DNA from: Microbacterium testaceum
GTDB taxonomy: Bacteria; Actinomycetota; Actinomycetes; Actinomycetales; Microbacteriaceae
DNA: 32,718 nt
Direction: 5' to 3'
NCBI RefSeq assembly: GCF_001476655.1
Contig: NZ_LDRT01000086.1
Span: forward strand, 1-32,718
Numbering within the stretch: position 1 is the first letter of the stretch; every line of letters starts with the position of its first letter. The notes below the pieces were generated by a model. It saw nothing but the letters and a program-made list of their open reading frames with translations, did not search any database and was not told where the DNA came from. The position numbers and the translations under genes were made by a program. This document shows positions 8,423 through 16,087 of this stretch, piece by piece.

Positions 8423-9454
8423 ATGGATGCCACAGCCCCGGTGCAGGCGCGTGCCATGTCCGCCGAGGCGGCCGTCGTCCGCCGCTTCGTCCACCGCCAC
8501 GGCCCTGTCGCATGGGCGCACGCCGCCGCACCGGGGGTGGTGGGGGCCCGGACCTGGCACTACTGGTGGCACGCGCACCTGGTGCACGCGTTCGTCGACG
8601 CGCAGGAGCACCGCCCCGATGCGCGGCGCGCTCGACTCCTGCGCGAGCTGCACCGCGGCGTCACCCTGCGCACGCTCGGTCGCTGGACCACCCCGTTCTA
8701 CGACGACGTCGCCTGGATGACGCTGGCGCTCCAGCGCTACGACGTCGGCGACCGGCACCTGGAGCGTCTCGTCCGACGGCTCGACGAGGCGATCGACCCC
8801 GCCGTCGGTGCACTCCCGTGGGCGGTGGGCAGCAGCCTCTACAACGCGCCCGCCAACTCCCCCGCCGCGATCGCCCTGGCGTGGACAGCGAGGCGCGGGG
8901 CAGCCGTCGATCTCGACGCCTGGGTCGCGGCGACGCTCGACGATCCGCGCACGGGGCTCGTCCGCGACGGCATCGAGCACGACGTCGTCCGCTCCGAGCT
9001 GTGGACGTACAACCAGGGCGTCGCGATCGGCTCGGCCCTCGCGCTCGCCGAGACGGCGCCCGACGCCGACTCGCGCGACGCGCACCTCGACCGGGCAGCC
9101 GGACTCGTCGTCGCCGTGGAGCACTGGTGCGCCGCCGACGGCGGCCTCCTCCCCTCGGCCGGGGGTGGCGACGGCGGGCTCTTCGCCGGCATCCTGGCCC
9201 GCTATCTCGCGGAGGCGACGATCCGATTCGCCGACGACCGGACGAACGAGGAGCACCTCGCGGTGTCCCGCCGCGCGCACCGGCTCGTGCGCGTGAACGC
9301 CGACGCCCTGTGGGAGAGGCGTCGCGGCGGCCTGTTCCCCGCCGACCCGCGGCGCTTCGCGCACCCGGAGGGCGACGACCTCGACCTGTCGGTGCAGCTC
9401 GGCGCGTGGATCACGCTCGAGGCCGACGTCGCGGCGAGCGCGATCACCAGCTGA
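8423..9454 (+). CDS. GH76-like glycoside hydrolase, cytoplasmic
   Basis: A 343-residue protein with the (alpha/alpha)6-barrel signatures of family GH76 (endo-alpha-1,6-mannanases). These are the paired acidic residues in FYDDVAWMTLAL (Asp94-Asp95), PWAVGSSLYNAPANSPAAIALA, and ELWTYNQGVAIGSALAL (YNQG at 196-199). There is no signal peptide, so it probably acts inside the cell or is not a classical secreted mannanase. The start at 8423 follows CAAGAT by 6 nt; GTG 8408 and ATG 8456 are in-frame alternatives. Its 3' end overlaps that of guaB1 by 11 bp. Its position, opposed to the flanking guaB1 and CNNM genes, suggests later insertion into a conserved neighbourhood. The substrate is unknown. Confidence 0.75.
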   Translation: MDATAPVQARAMSAEAAVVRRFVHRHGPVAWAHAAAPGVVGARTWHYWWHAHLVHAFVDAQEHRPDARRARLLRELHRGVTLRTLGRWTTPFYDDVAWMTLALQRYDVGDRHLERLVRRLDEAIDPAVGALPWAVGSSLYNAPANSPAAIALAWTARRGAAVDLDAWVAATLDDPRTGLVRDGIEHDVVRSELWTYNQGVAIGSALALAETAPDADSRDAHLDRAAGLVVAVEHWCAADGGLLPSAGGGDGGLFAGILARYLAEATIRFADDRTNEEHLAVSRRAHRLVRVNADALWERRRGGLFPADPRRFAHPEGDDLDLSVQLGAWITLEADVAASAITS

Positions 9455-10898
9455 CGGGGAGCGCCTTGCCCTCTTCGTAGCCCGCGGCCGACTGCAGTCC
9501 CACCCGCGCGCGCTCGTGGAACTCGGCCACCGTCGCCGCTCCGGCGTACGTGAACGAGGAGCGCACGCCCGAGGTGATCATGTCGAGCAGGTCCTCGAGA
9601 CCGGGCCGCTGCGGGTCGAGGTAGATGCGCGACGACGAGATGCCCTCGGCGAACAGTTCCTTCCGCGCCCGTTCGAAGGGATCGAGGCGTCCGAAGCGGC
9701 CCTGCACGGCCTTCGTGGAGGCCATGCCCCACGACTCCTTGTAGACCCGTCCGTCCTCGTCGGTGCGCAACCGCCCGGGAGATTCGATCGTGCCCGCGAA
9801 CCACGAGCCGATCATGACGGATGCCGCGCCCGCCGCGAGCGCGAGGGCGACGTCGCGGGGGTAGCGCACCCCGCCGTCGGCCCAGACGTGCGCGCCGACG
9901 CTGCGCGCGGCCTCGGCCGTCTCAAGGACGGCCGAGAACTGCGGACGTCCGACCGCGGTCATCATGCGGGTCGTGCACATCGCGCCGGGTCCGACCCCGA
10001 CCTTCAGGATCGAGGCACCGGCGTCGGTGAGGTCGCGCACGCCCTCGGCGGTGACGACGTTGCCCGCGGCGATCGGGATGCCGAGATCCAGCGCCGCGAC
10101 CTCGCGCAGCGCGCGGAGCATCTGCGCCTGGTGCCCGTGCGCGGTGTCGACGACCAACACGTCCACGCCCGCGGCGGCGAGGGCGCGAGCCTTCGCCGCG
10201 ACATCGCCGTTGACGCCGACGGCGGCGGCCACGATCAGGCGCCCCTCGGCGTCGACGGCCGGACGGTACACGGAGTCGCGCAGGGCGCTCCGCGCCGAGA
10301 GGGTGCCGACGATCCGGTCGCCGTCCACCACCGCGACGATGTCGGCCTCGCCCACGAGCGCGAACACCTCGCGGGGGTCGCCGACCTGCGTCACCTCGAC
10401 CAGCGGAGCGTCGGTCCGGGCGATGTCGCCGAGGGTGGCATCCGGGAGCGCGGTCGCCAGGCGCGGGGCCGGTACGATCCCGCGGGAGTCGGTGAGGCCA
10501 ATGATGCCGTCTTCGCGCGCGTCGGCGACGACGATCCCACGACCGGGCACCGGCGGCAGGACGAGACGGGCGTCGGCGACCGTCGCCGAGGGCGGGAGGA
10601 CGAGAGGGGCGTCCCACGCCACGGGCTGGGACTTGACCCATCCCACCGCGTCGACCAGATCGGGGAGCGCCAGGTCCTGGGGCAGGACGCCGAGACCGCC
10701 GCGGCGCGCCAGGGTCGCTGCCAGGCGGGTGCCGGTGACCGAGTTCATGTTGGCCGAGACCAGCGGCAGCGTCGCACCGCTGCCGTCACTCGGGGCGAGA
10801 TCGACGTCGAGACGACTGCGCACCTCGGAGTGACGCGGGACGAGGAAGACGTCCGAGTAGGTCAGATCGACATCGGGCTGAGCGCCGGAGAACTCCAT
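9444..10898 (-). CDS. guaB1: GuaB1, IMPDH-related GMP reductase with CBS domains
   Basis: A 484-residue (beta/alpha)8-barrel protein of the actinobacterial GuaB1 family. Mycobacterial GuaB1 has been characterised as a GMP reductase (GMP to IMP, NADPH-dependent) in purine salvage. The N-terminus has LTYSDVFLVPRHSEV and the Bateman (CBS pair) module is about 90-210. The barrel resumes with VVDTAHGH. The catalytic Cys308 lies in KVGVGPGAMCTTRMM, where the Cys-Thr-Thr-Arg signature is intact, followed by ADGGVRYPRDVALALAAGA. ATG 10898 is preferred to the GTG at 10907 because a GTGAGG SD ends 8 nt before it. The last 11 bp overlap the convergent GH76-like gene, leaving no room for an intergenic terminator. 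Confidence 0.92.
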   Translation of the reverse strand: MEFSGAQPDVDLTYSDVFLVPRHSEVRSRLDVDLAPSDGSGATLPLVSANMNSVTGTRLAATLARRGGLGVLPQDLALPDLVDAVGWVKSQPVAWDAPLVLPPSATVADARLVLPPVPGRGIVVADAREDGIIGLTDSRGIVPAPRLATALPDATLGDIARTDAPLVEVTQVGDPREVFALVGEADIVAVVDGDRIVGTLSARSALRDSVYRPAVDAEGRLIVAAAVGVNGDVAAKARALAAAGVDVLVVDTAHGHQAQMLRALREVAALDLGIPIAAGNVVTAEGVRDLTDAGASILKVGVGPGAMCTTRMMTAVGRPQFSAVLETAEAARSVGAHVWADGGVRYPRDVALALAAGAASVMIGSWFAGTIESPGRLRTDEDGRVYKESWGMASTKAVQGRFGRLDPFERARKELFAEGISSSRIYLDPQRPGLEDLLDMITSGVRSSFTYAGAATVAEFHERARVGLQSAAGYEEGKALPVSW

Positions 10899-10959
10899 GG
10901 CATCCACCTCACCACATCCGGGGAATGTAAAGACCCGGAAGCCGTCCAGAAACCTCGGC

Positions 10960-10965
10960 TAGGCT
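10960..10965 (+). promoter_or_regulatory. -10 element upstream of kgd
   Basis: TAGGCT, then 7 nt, then an in-frame GTG at 10973. Either transcription begins on that GTG and a leaderless protein with 22 extra residues is made, or it starts here and translation begins at GTG 11039 after a leader of about 66 nt. Confidence 0.5.
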
Positions 10966-10997
10966 TGAACGAGTGCGTGACGGCGACAGTCGCGTGC

Positions 10998-11010
10998 ATT
11001 CCACAGGAAT
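10998..11010. promoter_or_regulatory. Palindrome in the kgd leader
   Basis: ATTCC-ACA-GGAAT, a perfect 5-bp dyad with a 3-nt centre, about 25 nt downstream of the predicted transcription start and 28 nt before GTG 11039. It could be an operator for a dimeric repressor, or chance. Confidence 0.25.
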
Positions 11011-11038
11011 CTTCATCGAGGAAAGCAGGCGATCGACT

Positions 11039-14000
11039 GTGTCGAGCCAGGTGACGGGCGTCGGTACTTCGAACGAGGGCGAGTTCGGCGCGAACGAGTG
11101 GCTCGTAGACGAACTCTACGAACAGTTCAAAGTCGACAAGCACTCCGTGGACAAGGCCTGGTGGCCGATTCTGGAGGCGTACCACCCGGTCGTCGACGAA
11201 TCCGCCGCGGCCGGCAGTCCCCCGTCCGCTCCGGCGGCCGAGCCGAAGCCCGTGACGGCTCCGATTCCCGTCGTCGGTCAGGCCCCCGTGGCCCGCACCA
11301 CGACCAAGCCCGCAGCTCCCCAGCCGATCCCCGCGCAGGCGCCCGCCGCAGCGCCCTCGGCCGGCTCGGAGAGCACCGAGGAAGACCGCGTGACGGTCCT
11401 GAAGGGGATGCCGAAGGCTCTGGCATCCAACATGGACGACTCGCTCACGGTCCCCACCGCGACGAGCGTGCGCACCATCCCCGCGAAGCTGATGATCGAC
11501 AACCGCATCGTCATCAACAACCACATGTCGCGCACGCGCGGCGGCAAGGTGAGCTTCACGCACCTCATCGGGTGGGCGCTGATCCAGGCGCTCAAAGAGT
11601 TCCCGAGCCAGAACGTCTACTACGCCGAGGTCGACGGCAAGCCCTCGGTCGTGGCGCCCGCGCACATCAACCTGGGCATCGCGATCGACATGCCCAAGCC
11701 CGACGGCTCGCGCGCACTGCTGGTGCCGAGCATCAAGCGCGCCGACACGCTGACGTTCGGCGAGTTCCTCGCCTCGTACGAAGACCTCGTGCGCCGCGCC
11801 CGCAACAACAAGCTGACGCCGGCCGATTTCCAGGGCACGACGATCTCGCTGACCAACCCCGGCGGCATCGGCACGGTCCACTCCGTCCCCCGCCTCATGC
11901 GCGGTCAGGGCGCGATCATCGGTGCGGGCGCTCTCGACTACCCCGCCGAGTTCCAGGGTGCCAGCGCGAAGACGCTCAACGAGCTGGCGATCGGCAAGAC
12001 GATCACCCTGACCAGCACGTACGACCACCGCGTCATCCAGGGTGCCGGCTCGGGTGAATTCCTCAAGAAGGTGCACGAGCTGCTCATCGGGCAGCGCGGC
12101 TTCTACGACGACATCTTCGCGGCGCTGCGCATCCCGTACGCGCCGATCCACTGGGCCGCCGACATCAACGTCGACATCTCGGAGCGCATCGACAAGAGCG
12201 CCCGCGTCCAGGAGCTCATCAACTCTTACCGCGTCCGCGGCCACCTCATGGCCGACATCGATCCCCTCGAGTACGTGCAGCGCACGCACCCCGACCTCGA
12301 GATCGAGTCGCACGGGCTGACGTTCTGGGACCTCGACCGCGAGTTCGTCACCGGCGGTCTCGGCGACCGGCGCGTGGCCAAGCTGCGCGACATCCTCGGC
12401 GTGCTGCGCGACTCCTACTGCCGCACCATCGGCGTCGAGTACATGCACATCCAGGACCCGGTCCAGCGCACCTGGTTCCAGAGCAACGTCGAGGTCAAGT
12501 ACATCAAGCCCGGCCATGACGAGCAGCTGCGGATCCTGTCGAAGCTGAACCAGGCCGAGGCGTTCGAGACGTTCCTGCAGACGAAGTACGTCGGCCAGAA
12601 GCGCTTCAGCCTCGAGGGCGGCGAGTCGCTCATCCCCCTGCTCGACCAGATCCTGCAGGGAGCCGCATCCAAGGGCCTCGACGGCGCCGCGATCGGCATG
12701 GCCCACCGCGGCCGTCTGAACGTGCTGACCAACATCGGCGGCAAGACCTACGGCCAGGTGTTCCGCGAGTTCGAGGGCGCTGTCGCGATCGGCAGCAAGC
12801 GCGGCTCGGGCGATGTGAAATACCACCTCGGCACCGAGGGAACGTTCGTCGGCGACAACGGCGAAGAGCTGCCCGTCTACCTCGCCGCCAACCCCTCGCA
12901 CCTCGAGACCGTCGACGGTGTGCTCGAGGGCATCGTGCGCGCCAAGCAGGACCGCAAGCCCATCGGCAGCTTCTCGTGGCTGCCCATCCTCGTGCACGGC
13001 GACGCCGCGTTCGCGGGTCAGGGCGTCGTCGTCGAGACGCTGCAGATGTCGCAGCTGCGCGGCTACCGCACGGGCGGCACGATCCACGTCGTGGTGAACA
13101 ACCAAGTCGGCTTCACCACCACCCCCACCGATGCCCGCACCTCGGTGTACGCCACCGACGTCGCCAAGACGATCCAGGCGCCCGTCCTGCACGTGAACGG
13201 CGACGACCCCGAGGCCGTCGTCCGCGCCGCGGAGCTCGCGTTCATGTACCGCGAGGAGTTCCACCGCGACGTCGTGATCGACCTCGTCTGCTACCGCCGC
13301 CGCGGTCACAACGAGGGCGACGACCCCTCGATGACGCAGCCGCTCATGACGAACCTCATCGAGGCGAAGCGCTCCGTCCGACGCCTGTACACCGAGGCCC
13401 TCGTCGGCCGCGGCGACATCACCGAAGACGAGTACGAGCAGGCGAAGCAGGACTTCCAGAACCGGCTCGAGGTCGCCTTCGCCGACACGCACGAGGCCGA
13501 GACCGGCACGAACCCCGTCGTCTCGACCGAGGCGGCCGACGAGGTTCCCACCGGCGCCCCCGAGACGACCGGGGTGTCGCGCGAGGTCGTGCATCACATC
13601 GGCGACGCCTTCGTGAACAAGCCCGACGGCTTCACCGTGCACAACAAGCTCCAGCAGCTGCTCGAGAAGCGCTTCGACATGAGCCGCAACGGCGGCATCG
13701 ACTGGGCGTTCGGCGAGCTCCTCGCCTTCGGGTCGGTGCTCATGGAGGGCACGCCCGTGCGTCTCGCCGGTCAGGACTCGCGCCGCGGCACGTTCGTCCA
13801 GCGTCACTCGGTGCTGCACGACCGCAAGAACGGCCAGGAGTGGCTGCCGCTGGCCAACCTCAGCGAGAACCAGGGCCGCTTCTGGGTCTACGACTCGCTG
13901 CTGAGCGAGTACGCCGCGATGGCGTTCGAGTACGGCTACTCGGTCGAGCGCTCCGACGCCCTCGTGCTCTGGGAAGCGCAGTTCGGCGACTTCGCCAACG

Positions 14001-14716
14001 GTGCCCAGTCGGTCATCGACGAGTTCATCTCCTCCGCCGACCAGAAGTGGGCGCAGCAGTCGAGCGTCGTGCTGCTTCTCCCCCACGGCTACGAAGGCCA
14101 GGGTCCCGACCACTCGTCGGCGCGCATCGAGCGCTACCTGCAGATGTGCGCGCAGGACAACATGATCGTCGCGCGTCCCTCGACGCCCGCGTCCTACTTC
14201 CACCTGCTGCGCCGTCAGGCCTACCAGCGCCCGCGCCGGCCGCTCATCGTCTTCACGCCGAAGGCCATGCTGCGTCTGCGCGGTGCGACGAGCCCCGTCG
14301 AGGACTTCCTCGAGGGGCGGTTCGAGCCGGTGCTGGGCGATGACCGCGGTATCGACGCCGGCGGCGTCACCCGCGTTCTCCTGCACGCGGGCAAGATCCA
14401 CTGGGACCTGCGGGCCGAGCTCGACAAGAACCCGAACCCCGAGATCGCCCTGGTGCGCCTGGAGCAGTACTACCCGGCGCCGATCGAGGAGCTCACCCGC
14501 GTTCTCGCCAGCTACCCGAACGCCGAGCTGGTCTGGGTCCAGGACGAGCCCGAGAACCAGGGGGCGTGGCCGTTCATCGCCCTCGAGGTCGACGACAAGC
14601 TCGGTCGCCCGATCCGCGTCATCTCACGCGCTGCCGCCGCATCGACGGCGACCGGCTCGCCGAAGGTCCACGCGAACGAGCACGCCGAGATCATGAAGGC
14701 CGCGCTCGCGCGCTGA
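11039..14716 (+). CDS. kgd: Multifunctional 2-oxoglutarate dehydrogenase E1/E2 (Kgd/OdhA)
   Basis: A 1225-residue actinobacterial Kgd/OdhA, the fused E1 (thiamine-diphosphate) and E2-like succinyltransferase of the TCA cycle. It starts with the E1 N-terminal helix (FGANEWLVDELYEQF). A Pro/Ala linker (about 50-110) follows, then the E2 acyltransferase core with catalytic His330 in YDHRVIQG, then the full E1 part with HGDAAFAGQG (about 653-662) and the NNQVGFTT cofactor segment. There is no lipoyl domain, as in its family, so lipoyl groups come from the E2 of pyruvate dehydrogenase. GTG 11039 places about 15 residues before FGANEW, as in other actinobacteria. In relatives, E1 activity is inhibited by the FHA protein OdhI/GarA under Ser/Thr kinase control; no such partner is in this window. 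It is monocistronic and ends at a strong terminator. Confidence 0.96.
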   Translation: MSSQVTGVGTSNEGEFGANEWLVDELYEQFKVDKHSVDKAWWPILEAYHPVVDESAAAGSPPSAPAAEPKPVTAPIPVVGQAPVARTTTKPAAPQPIPAQAPAAAPSAGSESTEEDRVTVLKGMPKALASNMDDSLTVPTATSVRTIPAKLMIDNRIVINNHMSRTRGGKVSFTHLIGWALIQALKEFPSQNVYYAEVDGKPSVVAPAHINLGIAIDMPKPDGSRALLVPSIKRADTLTFGEFLASYEDLVRRARNNKLTPADFQGTTISLTNPGGIGTVHSVPRLMRGQGAIIGAGALDYPAEFQGASAKTLNELAIGKTITLTSTYDHRVIQGAGSGEFLKKVHELLIGQRGFYDDIFAALRIPYAPIHWAADINVDISERIDKSARVQELINSYRVRGHLMADIDPLEYVQRTHPDLEIESHGLTFWDLDREFVTGGLGDRRVAKLRDILGVLRDSYCRTIGVEYMHIQDPVQRTWFQSNVEVKYIKPGHDEQLRILSKLNQAEAFETFLQTKYVGQKRFSLEGGESLIPLLDQILQGAASKGLDGAAIGMAHRGRLNVLTNIGGKTYGQVFREFEGAVAIGSKRGSGDVKYHLGTEGTFVGDNGEELPVYLAANPSHLETVDGVLEGIVRAKQDRKPIGSFSWLPILVHGDAAFAGQGVVVETLQMSQLRGYRTGGTIHVVVNNQVGFTTTPTDARTSVYATDVAKTIQAPVLHVNGDDPEAVVRAAELAFMYREEFHRDVVIDLVCYRRRGHNEGDDPSMTQPLMTNLIEAKRSVRRLYTEALVGRGDITEDEYEQAKQDFQNRLEVAFADTHEAETGTNPVVSTEAADEVPTGAPETTGVSREVVHHIGDAFVNKPDGFTVHNKLQQLLEKRFDMSRNGGIDWAFGELLAFGSVLMEGTPVRLAGQDSRRGTFVQRHSVLHDRKNGQEWLPLANLSENQGRFWVYDSLLSEYAAMAFEYGYSVERSDALVLWEAQFGDFANGAQSVIDEFISSADQKWAQQSSVVLLLPHGYEGQGPDHSSARIERYLQMCAQDNMIVARPSTPASYFHLLRRQAYQRPRRPLIVFTPKAMLRLRGATSPVEDFLEGRFEPVLGDDRGIDAGGVTRVLLHAGKIHWDLRAELDKNPNPEIALVRLEQYYPAPIEELTRVLASYPNAELVWVQDEPENQGAWPFIALEVDDKLGRPIRVISRAAAASTATGSPKVHANEHAEIMKAALAR

Positions 14717-14725
14717 TCCTTCGCC

Positions 14726-14767
14726 CGAGAAAGGCCCGGTCCGACGATGTCGGCCGGGCCTTTCTCG
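14726..14767. terminator. Bidirectional terminator between kgd and hydrolase gene
   Basis: A 14-bp perfect stem (CGAGAAAGGCCCGG at 14726-14739 with its complement at 14754-14767). The loop can itself pair (CCGA/TCGG). It serves the convergent kgd (stop at 14716) and alpha/beta hydrolase (stop at 14786) genes. On the plus strand it ends in TTTCTCGTTG. Confidence 0.88.
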
Positions 14768-14785
14768 TTGCGTCGGCGTCGGTCG

Positions 14786-16087
14786 TCAGGACGCCGGCGG
14801 CGCCAGACCGAGGACCGGGGCCAGCACCGGAAGGGAATACGCGAGACTGGCGTCGAGGGCCTCGCCGGTGTGGCCGGCTCCGTCGACGACGTACGTGACG
14901 ACCGTGAAGCCGGCGGCCTGCGCCGCCTCGGAGTTCGCCTTCTGCCCGGGCCCGTAGGTCGTGTCGAGACTCCCCCACGTGAAGATCGCCAGATGACCGG
15001 CATAGGTCCCGGCCGGAGCGGCCCCCATGATGACCGACGGCTTGGCCGCCTGGAACGCGTTGGCGTCTCCGCCGAACACGTCCTTCACCGTCTGGTCGAC
15101 ATGCTCGGACCCGGGGAACTCGTTGCCCATGATGTCGAGCATCTGTCCCCAGACCTGCGGATACTTCGCCCCGTACACCGCGGCGCACGAGCCGCCGTTC
15201 GAGAATCCACCGATGGTCCAGTACCGGTGGTCTTTGACGATGTTGAGCTTGGCCTCGGCCCACTTCGGCACGAGCTCGTTGATATAGGTGGCGACCGCCC
15301 CGAATTTCGCGGAGTCGACGCAACCGGGGTCCCGCTCGGGAGCGCCCAGCTGGTCGACGACCACCGCGATGGGCGCGAGGCCGTTGTGCTTCGCGGCGAA
15401 GGCGTCGAGCGCCTTCGCGAGGTTCGTGGGATCCGGGGAGCCCGGCTGCCCCATCATGAACACCAGGAACGGCAGGGCGGGCGGGTTCGCCACCTGCGCC
15501 GCCGGCGGAAGGTAGAGCGAGGCGTCGCGCGCGGCGTACTGTCCGGTCGGGATCTTGGCATCCCCCGTCAGGGCGCTCACGGACCCCTGCGACGGCATAC
15601 CCGCCGGAGGCTGCCAGTTCTGGTACAGGGTCGCCGGATCACCCGAGGTGGCCGTCGGGGCGGGCAGCGATGCCGGGTCGAGGGCCTGAACGCCCAGGAT
15701 GGCGGCCAGATTGTGCGTGACCCCGTACGCGGCGTTGACGCCGAGAGCTGCCGTGAGCAGGCCGGCCAGCACGGTCACGACGCCGACCAGGCGACGCCCC
15801 CAGGGTCGCCGGCAGATGCCGACGATGCCCACGGCGACGGCGAAGATGCCCCCGGTGGCCCAGGTCGCCGCATGCACGGGCAGCGGACCTTGAAACATCC
15901 CCTGCCCCTCGAGGATGTGGGCGACGACGTACATGACGATGCCCGCGGCGACGCCGATGAGGAGGGTGCCCACGATCCAGCGAGGCGCCCACACGACGAC
16001 GGCGAGAGCACCGAGTCCCGCGAGGACGGCGCAGATCACGAGAAGAGGGCTGTCGATGAGCTCGAAAGACAGGAAAAAGCGGTTCAC
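14786..16087 (-). CDS. Membrane-anchored alpha/beta hydrolase, possible aminoacyl-lipid hydrolase
   Basis: A 433-residue protein. About four N-terminal membrane helices (about 12-34, 38-58, 75-92, 100-121) are followed by an extracytoplasmic alpha/beta-hydrolase domain of the esterase D/antigen 85-like type. The nucleophile elbow is GGFSNGG with Ser296, and a C-terminal GAGHTGEA supplies the likely catalytic His. GTG 16087 is chosen because it overlaps the stop of the upstream MprF-like gene (GTGA, 16084-16087) and has GGGAGGG 6 nt upstream; ATG 16102 is an in-frame alternative. Translational coupling to an aminoacyl-phosphatidylglycerol synthase resembles the synthase/hydrolase pairs (AhyD-type) described in Enterococcus and Corynebacterium. 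I infer removal of amino acids from lipids; a general lipid or carbohydrate esterase is the alternative. Confidence 0.8.
   Translation of the reverse strand: MNRFFLSFELIDSPLLVICAVLAGLGALAVVVWAPRWIVGTLLIGVAAGIVMYVVAHILEGQGMFQGPLPVHAATWATGGIFAVAVGIVGICRRPWGRRLVGVVTVLAGLLTAALGVNAAYGVTHNLAAILGVQALDPASLPAPTATSGDPATLYQNWQPPAGMPSQGSVSALTGDAKIPTGQYAARDASLYLPPAAQVANPPALPFLVFMMGQPGSPDPTNLAKALDAFAAKHNGLAPIAVVVDQLGAPERDPGCVDSAKFGAVATYINELVPKWAEAKLNIVKDHRYWTIGGFSNGGSCAAVYGAKYPQVWGQMLDIMGNEFPGSEHVDQTVKDVFGGDANAFQAAKPSVIMGAAPAGTYAGHLAIFTWGSLDTTYGPGQKANSEAAQAAGFTVVTYVVDGAGHTGEALDASLAYSLPVLAPVLGLAPPAS

Noticed and set aside
10921..10946. SigR-type promoter before kgd (GGGAAT-N17-GTC)
   Set aside because: Both the spacer and the -10 triplet deviate from consensus, while TAGGCT nearby is a better explanation.
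10862..14401. Open frame of over 1,100 codons antisense to kgd
   Set aside because: Antisense shadow of a gene with strong codon bias; no domain is recognisable. The same applies to the long plus-strand frames over mprF-like (16408-19197) and secA (29255-31993).
11039..14716. Kgd missing its lipoyl domain through truncation
   Set aside because: Absence of the lipoyl domain is normal for actinobacterial Kgd/OdhA and is not a defect.
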